Shown: positions 1 to 9,131 of the stretch, in pieces | Layout of the letters: each line of letters begins with the position of its first letter | How positions within the stretch are numbered: the stretch's first letter is position 1 | Assembly: GCA_023150835.1 (NCBI GenBank) | Contig: JAKLKB010000008.1 | Location: 1-64,000, forward strand | Direction of reading: 5' to 3' | DNA: 64,000 bases | DNA from: Myxococcota bacterium | Lineage (GTDB): Bacteria > Myxococcota_C > UBA6777 | Made by a program: the position numbers and the translations under genes | The notes under the pieces: model-generated | What the model was told of the DNA's origin: nothing | The model's database searches: none | What the model saw: only the letters and a program-made list of their open reading frames with translations

Positions 1-204
1 GTGCGGGAGGTGGAGCGGAAAAGGCGGGAGCAACGGGCTGTGCGGGAGGTGGAGAGGAAAAGGCGGATGCAACGGGCTGTGCGGGAGGAGGAGCGGAAAA
101 GGCGGATGCAACGGGTTGTGCGGGAGGCGGAGCGGAAAAGGCGGGAGCAGCGGGTTGTGCGGGAGGTGGAGAGGAAAAGGCGGATGCAGCGGGTTGTGCG
201 GGCG
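1..204. repeat. 39-bp in-frame tandem repeat, about 5 copies
   Basis: A 39-bp unit beginning GTGCGGGAGGTGGAG is repeated five times from the window edge with few mismatches, followed by a partial unit. It encodes a 13-residue Pro/Ala unit of the minus-strand protein. The period is a multiple of three, so copy-number change keeps the frame. The array may extend beyond the window. Confidence 0.9.
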
Positions 205-886
205 GGGGTTGAGGCGCGAGATCGGACATGGAGACAGCCGTCATCTCGGCGGGGGGTTTGGGGGCAGTGAGCGCGGGTGAAGGAGTGGTTGGGGGGATGG
301 CGGGGGTTGCGGAGAGAGCATCGATCGGTGGGAGAGGGGCCGAAAATACGGGAACCTCGGGTTCTGGTGTGGTGGATGGTGGCGGTGGGGCTTGTTGAGC
401 GAGGCGGGCTTGAAGTGCGCTTTGTAGGGAGCCGTCGTCTGTGATGGTTTGTGCATTTTCGATGGCGGATCTTGACGTGGCAGAGGGCGCAACGACGGGT
501 TCGACTTCTTCGGCACGAGCGGCGAGGGTATCAGGAGAAGAAGCCGAGGGGATGGGGAAGTCAAACACGGGTGAATCAAAGGCGAGGGTTTGTCCGCCAA
601 GCGCAGCGGCAGAGACGATCGCGGCAGCTTCGGCAACGGGTTGAGATGAGGGAGATATCTGGTGTTTGGGGGCGGGCCGAACTTCGTAGATGCGCCCCGT
701 TTTGGTGTCTGTGACGCGGATCTGTTCGTCGTCCATGATATCGCATGTGATGTTGCGAACATTGTTGTCATCGCCGACCTGCTTGAGTCCGTTGCGCAAG
801 GCCAAAAGCCAGTTAGGCGCTTCGATCACAAGTTTTCGGAACTCGCCGGGATGGTGGGGTTGGGGAACCTGAACTTCAAACTGCAT
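1..886 (-). CDS. Hypothetical protein with Pro/Ala-rich repeat tail (3' end outside window)
   Basis: The frame is open from an ATG at 886 to the window edge, so the C-terminus is missing. A clear Shine-Dalgarno (CGGAGGT, 894-900) sits just upstream. The first ~70 residues look like a small folded domain (starts MQFEVQVPQPHHPGEFRKLV, then APNWLLALRNGL and TGRIYEV). The rest is low-complexity Pro/Ala/Ser/Thr sequence that ends, within the window, in repeats of a 13-residue unit of the type AQPVASAFSAPPP. There is no signal peptide or membrane segment. The N-terminal domain resembles ones I associate with myxobacterial proteins of unknown function, but I cannot name a family. It is a probable cytoplasmic protein with a flexible linker leading to an unseen C-terminal part. 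Confidence 0.75.
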   Translation of the reverse strand, partial: MQFEVQVPQPHHPGEFRKLVIEAPNWLLALRNGLKQVGDDNNVRNITCDIMDDEQIRVTDTKTGRIYEVRPAPKHQISPSSQPVAEAAAIVSAAALGGQTLAFDSPVFDFPIPSASSPDTLAARAEEVEPVVAPSATSRSAIENAQTITDDGSLQSALQARLAQQAPPPPSTTPEPEVPVFSAPLPPIDALSATPAIPPTTPSPALTAPKPPAEMTAVSMSDLAPQPPPAQPAASAFSSPPPAQPAAPAFSAPPPAQPVASAFSAPPPAQPVASAFSSPPPAQPVAPAFSAPPPA

Positions 887-1037
887 CGCGCAGACCTCCG
901 TAAGAAAACAAGCTGTTTCGGTCGGGCATTCATCGTGGACGCTAACAAAGAAGGCAGCAGTTGTCAATTGCGCAGGTTCGATGGGCGGGGCGAGATTTCT
1001 TTGGGGCGAATCTTCAGAGGACAGGAGTTGTTGGGTA

Positions 1038-1766
1038 TCAAAGGCGGTGGTTGGGGAGAGTAAGGGCAAAGCGTCCGATGGTCCAAAGGATCTTGGAACC
1101 TGCGCCGATCACTCCTTTGAGGGTGCCGGAGACTTTGGATTGTCCGATACGGACGCGGTAGCGGACAGGGACTTCGAGGATGCGCAGACCTGCGAGGACA
1201 GCTTTGATTTGCATCTCGACGGTCCATCCGTAGTTTCGGTCCCGCATATCGAGGATATCGAGAGCCTCGCGTCGGATGGCGCGAAACGGTCCAAGATCCG
1301 TGAAGGTGTGTCCCCAACGCAAGGCAATGAGGTGGGTAGCGAGCCGATTTCCGAAGCGGGCTTGGGGGGGGAGTGCGCCTTGTTCGCGGGTTCCTTGTTC
1401 GCGTGAGCCGAGGGTGAGATCGGCTTGTTGATGGACAAGTGGATCGAGCAACAGCGCGCACTCTTCGGGATAATCGCTGTAGTCCCCATCGAGGAAGACG
1501 ATGTATCGGGTTTCTGGCGGGAGAGCGGCAAGGCCACGCAGACAGGCGGCACCATAGCCGCGTTCGGGTTCGTAGTAGACTTCGGCTCCGTGGGCTTGTG
1601 CGATCTGGGGCGAGCCATCGTGACTGCCGTTGTCTACGACGATGACGCGATCCACCCGATCGCGAGGGATATCGTCGAGGACTTTGCCGATGCTTTGGGC
1701 TTCGTTGAGTACGGGGATGATGGCGACGGTGTGGGCGGGAGTGCGGCGAAACGCAGAAGGTGGCAT
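1038..1766 (-). CDS. Glycosyltransferase family 2 (polyprenol-phosphate sugar transferase-like)
   Basis: This is a 242-residue GT-A fold glycosyltransferase. It has an N-terminal nucleotide-sugar binding segment (TVAIIPVLNEAQSIGKVL), VVDNGSHDGS, and the acidic metal/UDP site FLDGDYSDYPEE. The segments FTDLGPFRAIRREAL and YGWTVEMQIKA are typical of DPM1/DolP-like enzymes that move sugar from a nucleotide to a lipid carrier or extracellular polymer. There is no C-terminal transmembrane pair, so it is of the soluble type. The ATG at 1766 is preceded by AAGGAGC. It lies upstream of and co-oriented with the partial gene at 1-886. The acceptor is unknown. Confidence 0.85.
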   Translation of the reverse strand: MPPSAFRRTPAHTVAIIPVLNEAQSIGKVLDDIPRDRVDRVIVVDNGSHDGSPQIAQAHGAEVYYEPERGYGAACLRGLAALPPETRYIVFLDGDYSDYPEECALLLDPLVHQQADLTLGSREQGTREQGALPPQARFGNRLATHLIALRWGHTFTDLGPFRAIRREALDILDMRDRNYGWTVEMQIKAVLAGLRILEVPVRYRVRIGQSKVSGTLKGVIGAGSKILWTIGRFALTLPNHRL

Positions 1767-1960
1767 AAATCAAAGCTCCTTGGGGGGTGAATTCTTGTCT
1801 TCGTTTTGAAACGTGGACGGCACAAGCGACGACAAGGATGTATCGCGCGTCGATCGATTGCGTTGGGTGAAGATATCGCGCAGTCTGGGCGTGTCTTTTT
1901 CAAGAGAGTGTCCCACAAGGGGGTTTTGGTGCGCAAGAAGCGAAAGCGCAAGGAGGTTGG

Positions 1961-4381
1961 ATGAGTCGTTCGTCGTTGTGGTTTCGGCTGCCGTGGTTGG
2001 GCCGCTATTTTCGATGGTTGGAGGCGGATGCGCCAAACGGGTCGGTGGAGCGATACCCGATATTGGGGGAGAACGGAGAGAGCAGCATCCCGGGGATCTA
2101 CATCGCGGGCGATTTGACGGGGATCCCGTTGTTAAAGTTTGCGGCGGAGGGCGGATCGGGCTTGGTGCATCAGATCGCGCAAGATATGGGGTTTCGCAAA
2201 GACCAAACAGCCCGAAGTTCGGAAGTTTATGATCTGGTGATTGTGGGAGCGGGGATCGCGGGTTGTGCGGCAGGTTTGGAAGCGAAAGCGCTCGGCCTTC
2301 GTTTTTTGATCTTGGAGGCAGATCGGGCGTTTTCGACGATCCATAACTTTCCGACAGGCAAGCCGATTTATACCTACCCTGAGACGTTGGTGCAGCAGGC
2401 TCGTTTGAAGACGGTGGGCGACAACAAAGAGCGGTTGTTGGCGCACTTAGAAGGGCAGATCGCGGGGGCGTCTTTGCCGATCGAGACGGCGTATGTCAAG
2501 GGGATATCGGGCCATAAAGGGGCTTTTTTGGTCGAAGCCGAAGGCAAGGCTTACAAGGCGCTGCGGGTGTTGGTGGCGATCGGAAAAAGTGGAAACGCCC
2601 GAAAACTTGATGTGATGGGAGAAGATCTGCCCAAGGTGTACAATCGCTTGATCGATCCAAAGGACTTTGCAGGGCAGCGGGTGTTGGTGGTGGGGGGAGG
2701 AGATAGCGCGTTAGAAGCGGCGCTATTGTTAAGCGAGCAAGCGGGAACAACGGTGACGCTGTCGTATCGGGGCGAAGCGCTTTCGCGCCCCAAGCCAGAA
2801 AATCAGCAGGCGATCCAACAAGCCGAAAAAGACGGAAAGGTCGAGTTGTTGTTGGGATCGAAGGTTCAAGAAGTTCGTGCCGATGCGGTCGATATCGAGG
2901 TGCAGGGGGTGAAGCGTGCGTTGCCCAACGATGCGGTGTTGGTGCAGATCGGAAAAGAGTTGCCGATCGCGTTCTTTTCGCGTTCTGAGATCGCGATGGA
3001 AAGGACGTGGGATCTGGAGCGGGTGGTGATGTTTTTGGCGCTGTTGTTTGGGTCGGGGGTGATCTATTTCGGCAAGGACGCAAGCGTGATCCCGGGAGGA
3101 GGTGTGTGGAGCGGGTTGTGGGAGGCTCCGATGTATTCTTTTCGGCAGATCGGGATGTTTCATCAACCTTGGAGTTGGAAGGGTGGGATCTTGGGGTTGA
3201 TGGCGTGGATATCTTTGCTTGGGCTGATCGTGACGGGAGGATGGACGCTTGGGATTGTTGCGAGAAAAAGTGCGCAGTTTTTTTCAACGCGATGGAAGGC
3301 GTTTAAAGCGGTGTACTTTCTCGGGGTCGCGTTGATGGTGAGCGCGGTGTACATCAGCGAGTTTTATGTTGGGGTGCAGCTTCTTGGGAAGAAGATGTCG
3401 TTTTGGTACACCTTTTTGTATTCGCTGACGATCTTGATCTTTGGTGTGCGGCGGATCGTGGTCCGCAAGACGCGCTACATCACGCTTCAAACCACTTCGT
3501 TGATCTTGATCCAGATCATCCCGTTATTTTTGTTGCCGGAGCTGCTGTTGCCTTGGATGAATCAGGCAGGGAGCTTGCCACAAAGCCTCAAAGCGCACTT
3601 GTTTCCGGGGGATTCGTTTTGGCGGTCGTATGGCTTTGTGTTGGCGTGGCCGTTGTTTGTGTGGAACTTGATCATCGGGCAACCGACGACGGCTTGGTTG
3701 GTGATCTCGTTGGTGCAGACCTTTGTTTTGATTCCGTTGTTGGTGTGGAAGTGGGGAAAAGGCGCGTATTGCGGCTGGATCTGTTCTTGTGGCGGGCTGG
3801 CGGAGACTTTGGGGGATGAGCATCGAACCACCGCGTGGCATGGGCCGATGTCCCGTTCGTTTGAACATGTCGGTCAGGTGGTGTTGTTTGTGGCGTTGGG
3901 GTTGACGGCGTGGAATCTTGTGGCTCCAAGCGCGGGGGGAGCGGTTCTGAGCCATCTTCGTGAGGGCTACAAGGTGATCGTGGATGTGATCATGGCGGGT
4001 GTTTTGGGGGTGGGGGTATACTTCTTTTTGAGTGGGCGCTTTTGGTGTCGTTTCCTTTGCCCGCTGGCGGCGTTGATGCACATCTATACGCGTTTTAGCC
4101 GCTATCGCATCTTTTCGGATAAGAAAAAATGTATCTCTTGTGGAGAGTGTACCCGCGCCTGCCACATGGGCATCGACGTGATGAATTATGCCAACAAGGG
4201 CGTTCCGATGGACAACTACGAGTGTGTTCGTTGCTCGGCGTGTGTCTATGTTTGCCCCGTCCAATGTTTGAATTTTGGCGAGATGAAGGGCGGAAAAGGT
4301 GTTGCAGCGTTGCTTGGACTACGCGAAGAAAAGGCCGAAAACCTGATCTCTTCGGAAACCATCCAAAAGCAGCTTCAATAG
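1961..4381 (+). CDS. FAD/NAD(P)-dependent oxidoreductase fused to membrane 4Fe-4S polyferredoxin
   Basis: This 806-residue fusion likely passes electrons from NAD(P)H through FAD to membrane-bound iron-sulfur centres. Residues ~45-70 (GIYIAGDLTGIPLLKFAAE) are the kind of segment that ends thioredoxin-reductase-like flavoproteins, yet here they precede the FAD loop VGAGIAGCAAG (~95-105). A second dinucleotide loop, VVGGGDSALEAA, follows at ~243-254. After residue ~350 come several hydrophobic helices, then NosR/NapH/CcoG-like YCGWICSCGG (~603) and FWCRFLCP. Two classical [4Fe-4S] motifs complete it: C724, C727, C730, C734 and C755, C758, C761, C765. The start has a strong AGGAGG. The stop is 7 bp from the convergent pfp stop. 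The physiological acceptor is unknown. Confidence 0.85.
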   Translation: MSRSSLWFRLPWLGRYFRWLEADAPNGSVERYPILGENGESSIPGIYIAGDLTGIPLLKFAAEGGSGLVHQIAQDMGFRKDQTARSSEVYDLVIVGAGIAGCAAGLEAKALGLRFLILEADRAFSTIHNFPTGKPIYTYPETLVQQARLKTVGDNKERLLAHLEGQIAGASLPIETAYVKGISGHKGAFLVEAEGKAYKALRVLVAIGKSGNARKLDVMGEDLPKVYNRLIDPKDFAGQRVLVVGGGDSALEAALLLSEQAGTTVTLSYRGEALSRPKPENQQAIQQAEKDGKVELLLGSKVQEVRADAVDIEVQGVKRALPNDAVLVQIGKELPIAFFSRSEIAMERTWDLERVVMFLALLFGSGVIYFGKDASVIPGGGVWSGLWEAPMYSFRQIGMFHQPWSWKGGILGLMAWISLLGLIVTGGWTLGIVARKSAQFFSTRWKAFKAVYFLGVALMVSAVYISEFYVGVQLLGKKMSFWYTFLYSLTILIFGVRRIVVRKTRYITLQTTSLILIQIIPLFLLPELLLPWMNQAGSLPQSLKAHLFPGDSFWRSYGFVLAWPLFVWNLIIGQPTTAWLVISLVQTFVLIPLLVWKWGKGAYCGWICSCGGLAETLGDEHRTTAWHGPMSRSFEHVGQVVLFVALGLTAWNLVAPSAGGAVLSHLREGYKVIVDVIMAGVLGVGVYFFLSGRFWCRFLCPLAALMHIYTRFSRYRIFSDKKKCISCGECTRACHMGIDVMNYANKGVPMDNYECVRCSACVYVCPVQCLNFGEMKGGKGVAALLGLREEKAENLISSETIQKQLQ

Positions 4382-4388
4382 GGAAGGA

Positions 4389-5618
4389 TCAGGAGATCGG
4401 GGTGGCTTGGAGTTGCTCAAACGCGGGGATCTGGCCGATGAGAGGGCGGGCATATTCGAGGAAGGCGGGGGTCACATCGTTGTGTGCGTTGTTGATCCAT
4501 TCGTCGGGCATGTGGCGAACCTTGCCACCGATCTTGGAGATATCTGTTTCGAGGAAGTATTCGACGACGTAGTTTCCGATGCGGCGCATACAGACAGAGC
4601 CGCTTTGTCCGAGTCCACAAGCGAACTGGACGGCTTTTTGGCCGACTTCACGGGCTTCGCGTTGGTCGACTTCGGAGACGCATCCCACAAAAGAGCGTTG
4701 GAGATAGCCGAAGGTGTCGCCGCGAACGCGCTTGAGTTGGAGTTTTTCGGTGATCAAGGAGACAAGGGTATCGGCGAGTGCTCCGCCACCAAGGCGGGGG
4801 TGGCCGAAGGAATCGCGGGGGACTTCTTGGCCTTGTTGTTCAAAGATCGAGACGATCATCGGCTTGGGTTTGCCCTTGCTGTCGAGCTCGCTCCAAACCC
4901 CCTCGCTGAGGGCGATAATGCAGCGCCCGTGTTGGTCGTACACGCGGCGAACATCTTGGAGGAAGCTGTCCACAACGAACTGTTTTTCGGGAACATAGAT
5001 CAGATGGGGTCCATCGTCGGGATAGCGGCGCGCAAGTGCCGAAGCTGCCGTCAAAAAGCCAGCGCTGCGGCCCATGATCACCGCGAGATAAACGCCCGGG
5101 AGTGCGCGGTTATCGAGGTTTGCCCCTGCGAAGGCTTGGGCGACAAAACGCGCAGCCGAGCCAAATCCGGGGGTGTGATCGGTGACGGTTAGGTCGTTGT
5201 CGATGGTCTTGGGGATGTGGACCACGCGCATCTCATATGCGGCTTGTTGGGCGTATTCGCCGATGATCTTGACGGTTTCAGAAGAATCATTTCCACCGAT
5301 ATAAAAGAAGTAGCGGATATCACGGGCTTTCATCTGTTCAAAGAGTTTTTGGCAGTAGGCGGCGTCGGGTTTGTCGCGGGTCGAAAGTAGCGCAGCCGAT
5401 GGGGTTTGGGCGATGGCCTCGAGGTTTGCGTGCGTCGTTGCGCGCAAGTCCACCAATGTTCCGTCGCGCAAACCCCGTACACCGTGCAGCGCCCCGTAGA
5501 TCTGCTTGATCTGTGGATACCGTGTGGCTTCAAGGACAGCCCCCACAAGGCTTTGGTTGATGACGGCGGTGGGGCCGCCCCCTTGCGCAATCACCATATT
5601 CCCTTCAAGGATAGACAC
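4389..5618 (-). CDS. pfp: Pyrophosphate-dependent 6-phosphofructokinase
   Basis: This 409-residue enzyme interconverts fructose 6-phosphate and fructose 1,6-bisphosphate using PPi, which allows reversible glycolysis. It has the phosphofructokinase loop GGGPTAVIN (13-21), GGNDS at 108-112 (ATP enzymes have GGDGS) and PKTIDND at 136-142. In the last motif Lys replaces the Gly of ATP enzymes, the classical marker of PPi use. MGRSAGFL and later substrate motifs are intact. GGND rather than GGDD is a mild variant. The start is GTG with a strong GGAGGTGCGAC leader; a later ATG at 5597 is less likely. With GlgC and GH57 elsewhere in the window it fits carbohydrate storage and turnover. Confidence 0.9.
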   Translation of the reverse strand: MSILEGNMVIAQGGGPTAVINQSLVGAVLEATRYPQIKQIYGALHGVRGLRDGTLVDLRATTHANLEAIAQTPSAALLSTRDKPDAAYCQKLFEQMKARDIRYFFYIGGNDSSETVKIIGEYAQQAAYEMRVVHIPKTIDNDLTVTDHTPGFGSAARFVAQAFAGANLDNRALPGVYLAVIMGRSAGFLTAASALARRYPDDGPHLIYVPEKQFVVDSFLQDVRRVYDQHGRCIIALSEGVWSELDSKGKPKPMIVSIFEQQGQEVPRDSFGHPRLGGGALADTLVSLITEKLQLKRVRGDTFGYLQRSFVGCVSEVDQREAREVGQKAVQFACGLGQSGSVCMRRIGNYVVEYFLETDISKIGGKVRHMPDEWINNAHNDVTPAFLEYARPLIGQIPAFEQLQATPIS

Positions 5619-5968
5619 GTCGCACCTCCGAATCTGTTGTGGAGAATTGAAGCTTTATTCGACAGGATAGGACAAGGGCTTGTATAACGACACCCATGTG
5701 TGCATCATCACAAACACGCGAGAAGAGACGCGTTGTGGTGTGTTGCCTGTATGCGTGTGGAGAAGCCGCTTTCTCGCGGAAGAAACAGGCAGAACAGATA
5801 GCAGGGCAGAACGGAAAAAACAAGCCTCTCGTTGTCTCGCTGCTTGGTTGAAGACTCCATCGCGAACCCGCGCAAGATGGGTTTGTTCCGTAGAAGTTCA
5901 GAGGTTGTGATCGTCGTTTTCTCGTATGACCGAGGGATGCGGCGCGCATCGAGTAGCTGAGGTGAGAG
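5619..5968. other. Intergenic region between divergent genes
   Basis: This 350-bp stretch separates divergent pfp and the 988-residue orphan, so both promoters should lie here. I see no conserved coding sequence; the short ORFs in it have no recognisable features. No family A, C or D repeat is present. Confidence 0.5.
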
Positions 5969-8935
5969 ATGCAAGTTCAGCCCACAAGTCGAAAGACGGG
6001 AGCTGTGTGGCGTTCCCAAGAGGGTTTTCGGACACTCAAGGGGGGGCAGTTTTCAGAAGAACGAAACCACCGCATAGAGATCGAAGGGCTGCTGCCCGAA
6101 GATCAACTCGTTTTGCAAGCTGCGACCGAGCTTTTGCGCCTACTTTTTCCCCAAGAAGAGTGGGGGGCATGGAGCGTAGAGATCGTCGAAGGTCATGATC
6201 GTCTTGCGGAGGTCATTTCCGAAGAACAGACCTTGCTGGTGGATCGGTTGGCTTTGGCGGATCTAACGCTGTTAAGTTGGGAGTTGTATTCGGCTTGGCT
6301 GCAACACGTCCTTCACGAAGAACAAGGGTGGTTACAGCCCGAAGAGATCGCCTTGTTTGCGTTGTGGGTTCAGCTACGGTGGTTTCAACAAGAAGGGACG
6401 CGCTGGCAAGAGCAGCTTTTTGTGGCTTTGCGGCAGCTCCCCGTCGATACGGGGCTTTTAGAGCATCTCTTGTGGTCTTTGCTTTCCGATGCACGCGCTG
6501 CACGCTTGCGCCTGAGTCTGGCGGGGACGTGGCCCGATGTGGATCCTTTTGTGTCGCACCGCAGCGCCGAAGATCGTTTGTGGCAAGTGGCCGCACAAGC
6601 CCTCGCCCAAAAATGGGGACGCGCACCGCTTTCGCCCGAACAATGGGCTGTTCGACGCGAACGTTTTCAAAAACTCAAAAAGCAGTGGGATATCCGCTCA
6701 AGTCTTCCGTGGGAAACGGTTGCGGGGGCTTTGTGTAGCGTCTTGGCTCGCTTTGTTTATGAGATCCCCCCTCAAGCCAGCAGTACAGACCGCCGCTTGA
6801 ATCTGTTTCGCTTGTGCGTCGAAAAGAGCCTTGAACACGAAGAACTGCGGCTCTTTCCGCACGAGTGGCCGCGCCTTTCTCTTGCGGTCCTCGATCCCCA
6901 ACGCCACCCGCGCATCCATCTTGCGCTGTCTCACTTTCTGGCGATTCATCCGCAGTTGGGGGCCGAAGCCTTGTGGTCTATCCGCAAGGATGAAAGCCTT
7001 CTCGCGCAGCTTGCGATCCAAAATCAACTGAGCGATCAAGACGATCGCTTTTTTCGCCAAGCCACACATCTTCAAGCCATCTGGCGCGATATCCTCCATC
7101 GCAATGCTTCCCAAGATTGGGCGGCATGTCTGCTCTTTGATGCCCTTGAAAAGCACATCGCCACCATCCAAAAAGACCAAGATCTGTTCTTTGAAGTCGT
7201 CCTCTACAACGGTCCTGACCCCGATCAAGGGCCTCTTCCCCAAGCCAACAGCACCCAAACGCTCTGTGAACTTCTCTGGGTGCTTTCTCAATCGCCCCTT
7301 GTCGTTCTTCGCCGTTTGTACCCGAAATCACGCGATCAACAACACGCCTCGCATCTTCGCTGGCCGCTGTTGCGCCAGCATCTTCGGCGGTTTGTCCATC
7401 TCGCACCACCCGTCTTGTTGCGTCTGCTCGAACAACTCGAAGAAGAACGCCAACAGCGCGAACAAGACACGCCTCTGCCCGCACATCTCCACATCGACGC
7501 TGATCCTGATATCCCGCAACAAGATCTACATGGGCGGGTACTTCCGCTGTTTTCGCGCCCTGAGCTTCAACAGTACCGATGGATCGACCTCGAACGAACG
7601 ACTCACCTTCGGATCGTTCATCTTGATCGTTGTCTCAAACGCAGCAGCGGCCAGTTGCGAGAACAACGCTTCTTTAGTTCTTTTCTTCTGTTCTTTAAAC
7701 AATCCGAAGACCTCCACGAAGGCCAATGGAACGAACTGGCCTTGTGGATCGACAAGGATCTTGATCTCAGCAAAGCCAGTCAAAAGAAAAGTCTTGCGCC
7801 CACGATCCGAGGTTTGCTGCTCGAAGATGGCTTGTGGGAACGCACCTACCGCTATCAGTTCCTTTCGATGGACCAATTGCTTCAAAAGTTGCAGCCCACC
7901 CACCAAGAATGGCGCGCTTTGTTGGAGATGCTTGCGGACGAATATCGACCCTTGCTCGAAGAACGCGTCCAAGAAGTCTTGGCGTTGCAGTATTACCTCG
8001 GGCGCGAACGCTATCTCGGCCATCAGTCCTTGACAGGGACGCTGTACGCCGAACATACACACCCGATCTTGCGCCTCTCTTTGGACGACTTTGAAGGGAT
8101 CAAACAACAACTCGCCGCAGAATCGGTCGAGCAAGGCATCCAACATTTTCTTCATACACAACTCCAAGACACCCGTTCTTGGTCCAGCGCGCACCAATCC
8201 ATCGCCCAGCAAGTCAGCCAATATACGCTGCTGCTTCACCTCGCCACCAACGCTCTTTTTCTTCAACCACCCCCCGCACAAAATGCGCAAAGATGGTGTT
8301 GGGATGTTCTTCAGCGATGGGTTGAACAAGCCGATGAATGGGAACCCATCGCGCTTGATCCGCAACACTGGCTGCGAGACAATGCCCAACTGATCAAACG
8401 CCTTGAGCGTGTCTATCCTGCCCGTGCGATCGAGCTTGTGGGATTCTTTCTTCAACAAATCCATCCCCAACATCGGATCGTCCAGCGCCTCGTCCAATCG
8501 CCTTTTGAAGAACAAGCAGCGGCTCCCGTCTTTAAGCCCATCCCAACAGGCCAAGATCTCTCGCGCAAGCGTGAGATGATCCCCTATCTCTCGGACTCCG
8601 AAGGCCATCTCTCTCCTGTGATGCTGTTGCAACTCTTCGGTCAGATCCCAAAACAACTTTTGCACAAAACTCTTGATACCGACGAAAAGCTACAAAGCTC
8701 ACTTCGCAAAGCCAGTCTGCTGTTGATCCAAAGCCAGCTCGACGAAGACGACGCTTATCACGCACTTGCAGACGTTCTCGAAGAACGTCAAGCCCGCCAA
8801 GCCACCCGTCAAGCCGAAGGTTCCACCGCCCGAGAAAGCCCCGTCAACCAAGAGCAGCCGCCCACAGAAGAACACTCCTCCAAAGAAGAGGTCCACAACC
8901 ACAGCAAGGTCCAAGAAAGCAGCCAGTCTTCGTGA
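5969..8935 (+). CDS. Large Gln/Leu-rich orphan protein (988 aa)
   Basis: I do not recognise a family. The product is predicted soluble: no signal peptide, no transmembrane helix, and a strongly helical, Gln/Leu/Trp/His-rich composition with many amphipathic segments. Charged stretches such as LLEQLEEERQQREQ suggest coiled coil in the middle. The last ~60 residues are a low-complexity acidic Gln/Ser/Glu tail. The ATG is preceded by GAGGTGAG with slightly short spacing. It is followed by a short tandem-repeat spacer and then an acyl-CoA dehydrogenase gene on the same strand. Size and helical character would suit a scaffold or a large structural assembly protein, but that is a guess. Confidence 0.75.
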   Translation: MQVQPTSRKTGAVWRSQEGFRTLKGGQFSEERNHRIEIEGLLPEDQLVLQAATELLRLLFPQEEWGAWSVEIVEGHDRLAEVISEEQTLLVDRLALADLTLLSWELYSAWLQHVLHEEQGWLQPEEIALFALWVQLRWFQQEGTRWQEQLFVALRQLPVDTGLLEHLLWSLLSDARAARLRLSLAGTWPDVDPFVSHRSAEDRLWQVAAQALAQKWGRAPLSPEQWAVRRERFQKLKKQWDIRSSLPWETVAGALCSVLARFVYEIPPQASSTDRRLNLFRLCVEKSLEHEELRLFPHEWPRLSLAVLDPQRHPRIHLALSHFLAIHPQLGAEALWSIRKDESLLAQLAIQNQLSDQDDRFFRQATHLQAIWRDILHRNASQDWAACLLFDALEKHIATIQKDQDLFFEVVLYNGPDPDQGPLPQANSTQTLCELLWVLSQSPLVVLRRLYPKSRDQQHASHLRWPLLRQHLRRFVHLAPPVLLRLLEQLEEERQQREQDTPLPAHLHIDADPDIPQQDLHGRVLPLFSRPELQQYRWIDLERTTHLRIVHLDRCLKRSSGQLREQRFFSSFLLFFKQSEDLHEGQWNELALWIDKDLDLSKASQKKSLAPTIRGLLLEDGLWERTYRYQFLSMDQLLQKLQPTHQEWRALLEMLADEYRPLLEERVQEVLALQYYLGRERYLGHQSLTGTLYAEHTHPILRLSLDDFEGIKQQLAAESVEQGIQHFLHTQLQDTRSWSSAHQSIAQQVSQYTLLLHLATNALFLQPPPAQNAQRWCWDVLQRWVEQADEWEPIALDPQHWLRDNAQLIKRLERVYPARAIELVGFFLQQIHPQHRIVQRLVQSPFEEQAAAPVFKPIPTGQDLSRKREMIPYLSDSEGHLSPVMLLQLFGQIPKQLLHKTLDTDEKLQSSLRKASLLLIQSQLDEDDAYHALADVLEERQARQATRQAEGSTARESPVNQEQPPTEEHSSKEEVHNHSKVQESSQSS

Positions 8936-8997
8936 AGCGGGCCTTCGTCAAGTCGGCCTTCGTGATGTCGGCCTTCGTGATGTCGGCCTTCGTGATA
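8936..8997. repeat. 15-bp tandem repeat, 4 copies
   Basis: The unit GTCGGCCTTCGTGAT is repeated about four times immediately after the stop of the 988-residue gene. On either strand it gives pentapeptide-like reading frames (xVGLR or HEGRx), which I regard as accidental. It lies between two co-oriented genes. Confidence 0.85.
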
Positions 8998-9131
8998 CAC
9001 GATGCCCCCCCACTTGCGCCCAAGAAAACAGTCCGCTCTCTTGAAACTCTTTGAAATAGCCCGCTGTTTCGAGCGATCGAGCTGCTGCGTTGAACTATCG
9101 AGCAAAACAACTAGACCAAGCGAGTTTCTCT

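Noticed and set aside
964-1773. 269-codon minus-strand frame overlapping the glycosyltransferase
   Set aside because: It is another frame of the same strand, giving an Arg/Pro/Ser-rich product; the 1038-1766 frame has the GT2 motifs and ribosome site.
2496-4264. Long minus-strand frames opposite the flavoprotein fusion
   Set aside because: Low-complexity Pro/Arg/His products antisense to a gene with conserved FAD and Fe-S motifs.
8809-9110. Pentapeptide-repeat-like protein
   Set aside because: The apparent repeats come from a short 15-bp tandem array in intergenic DNA, read on either strand; no start signal and only four units.
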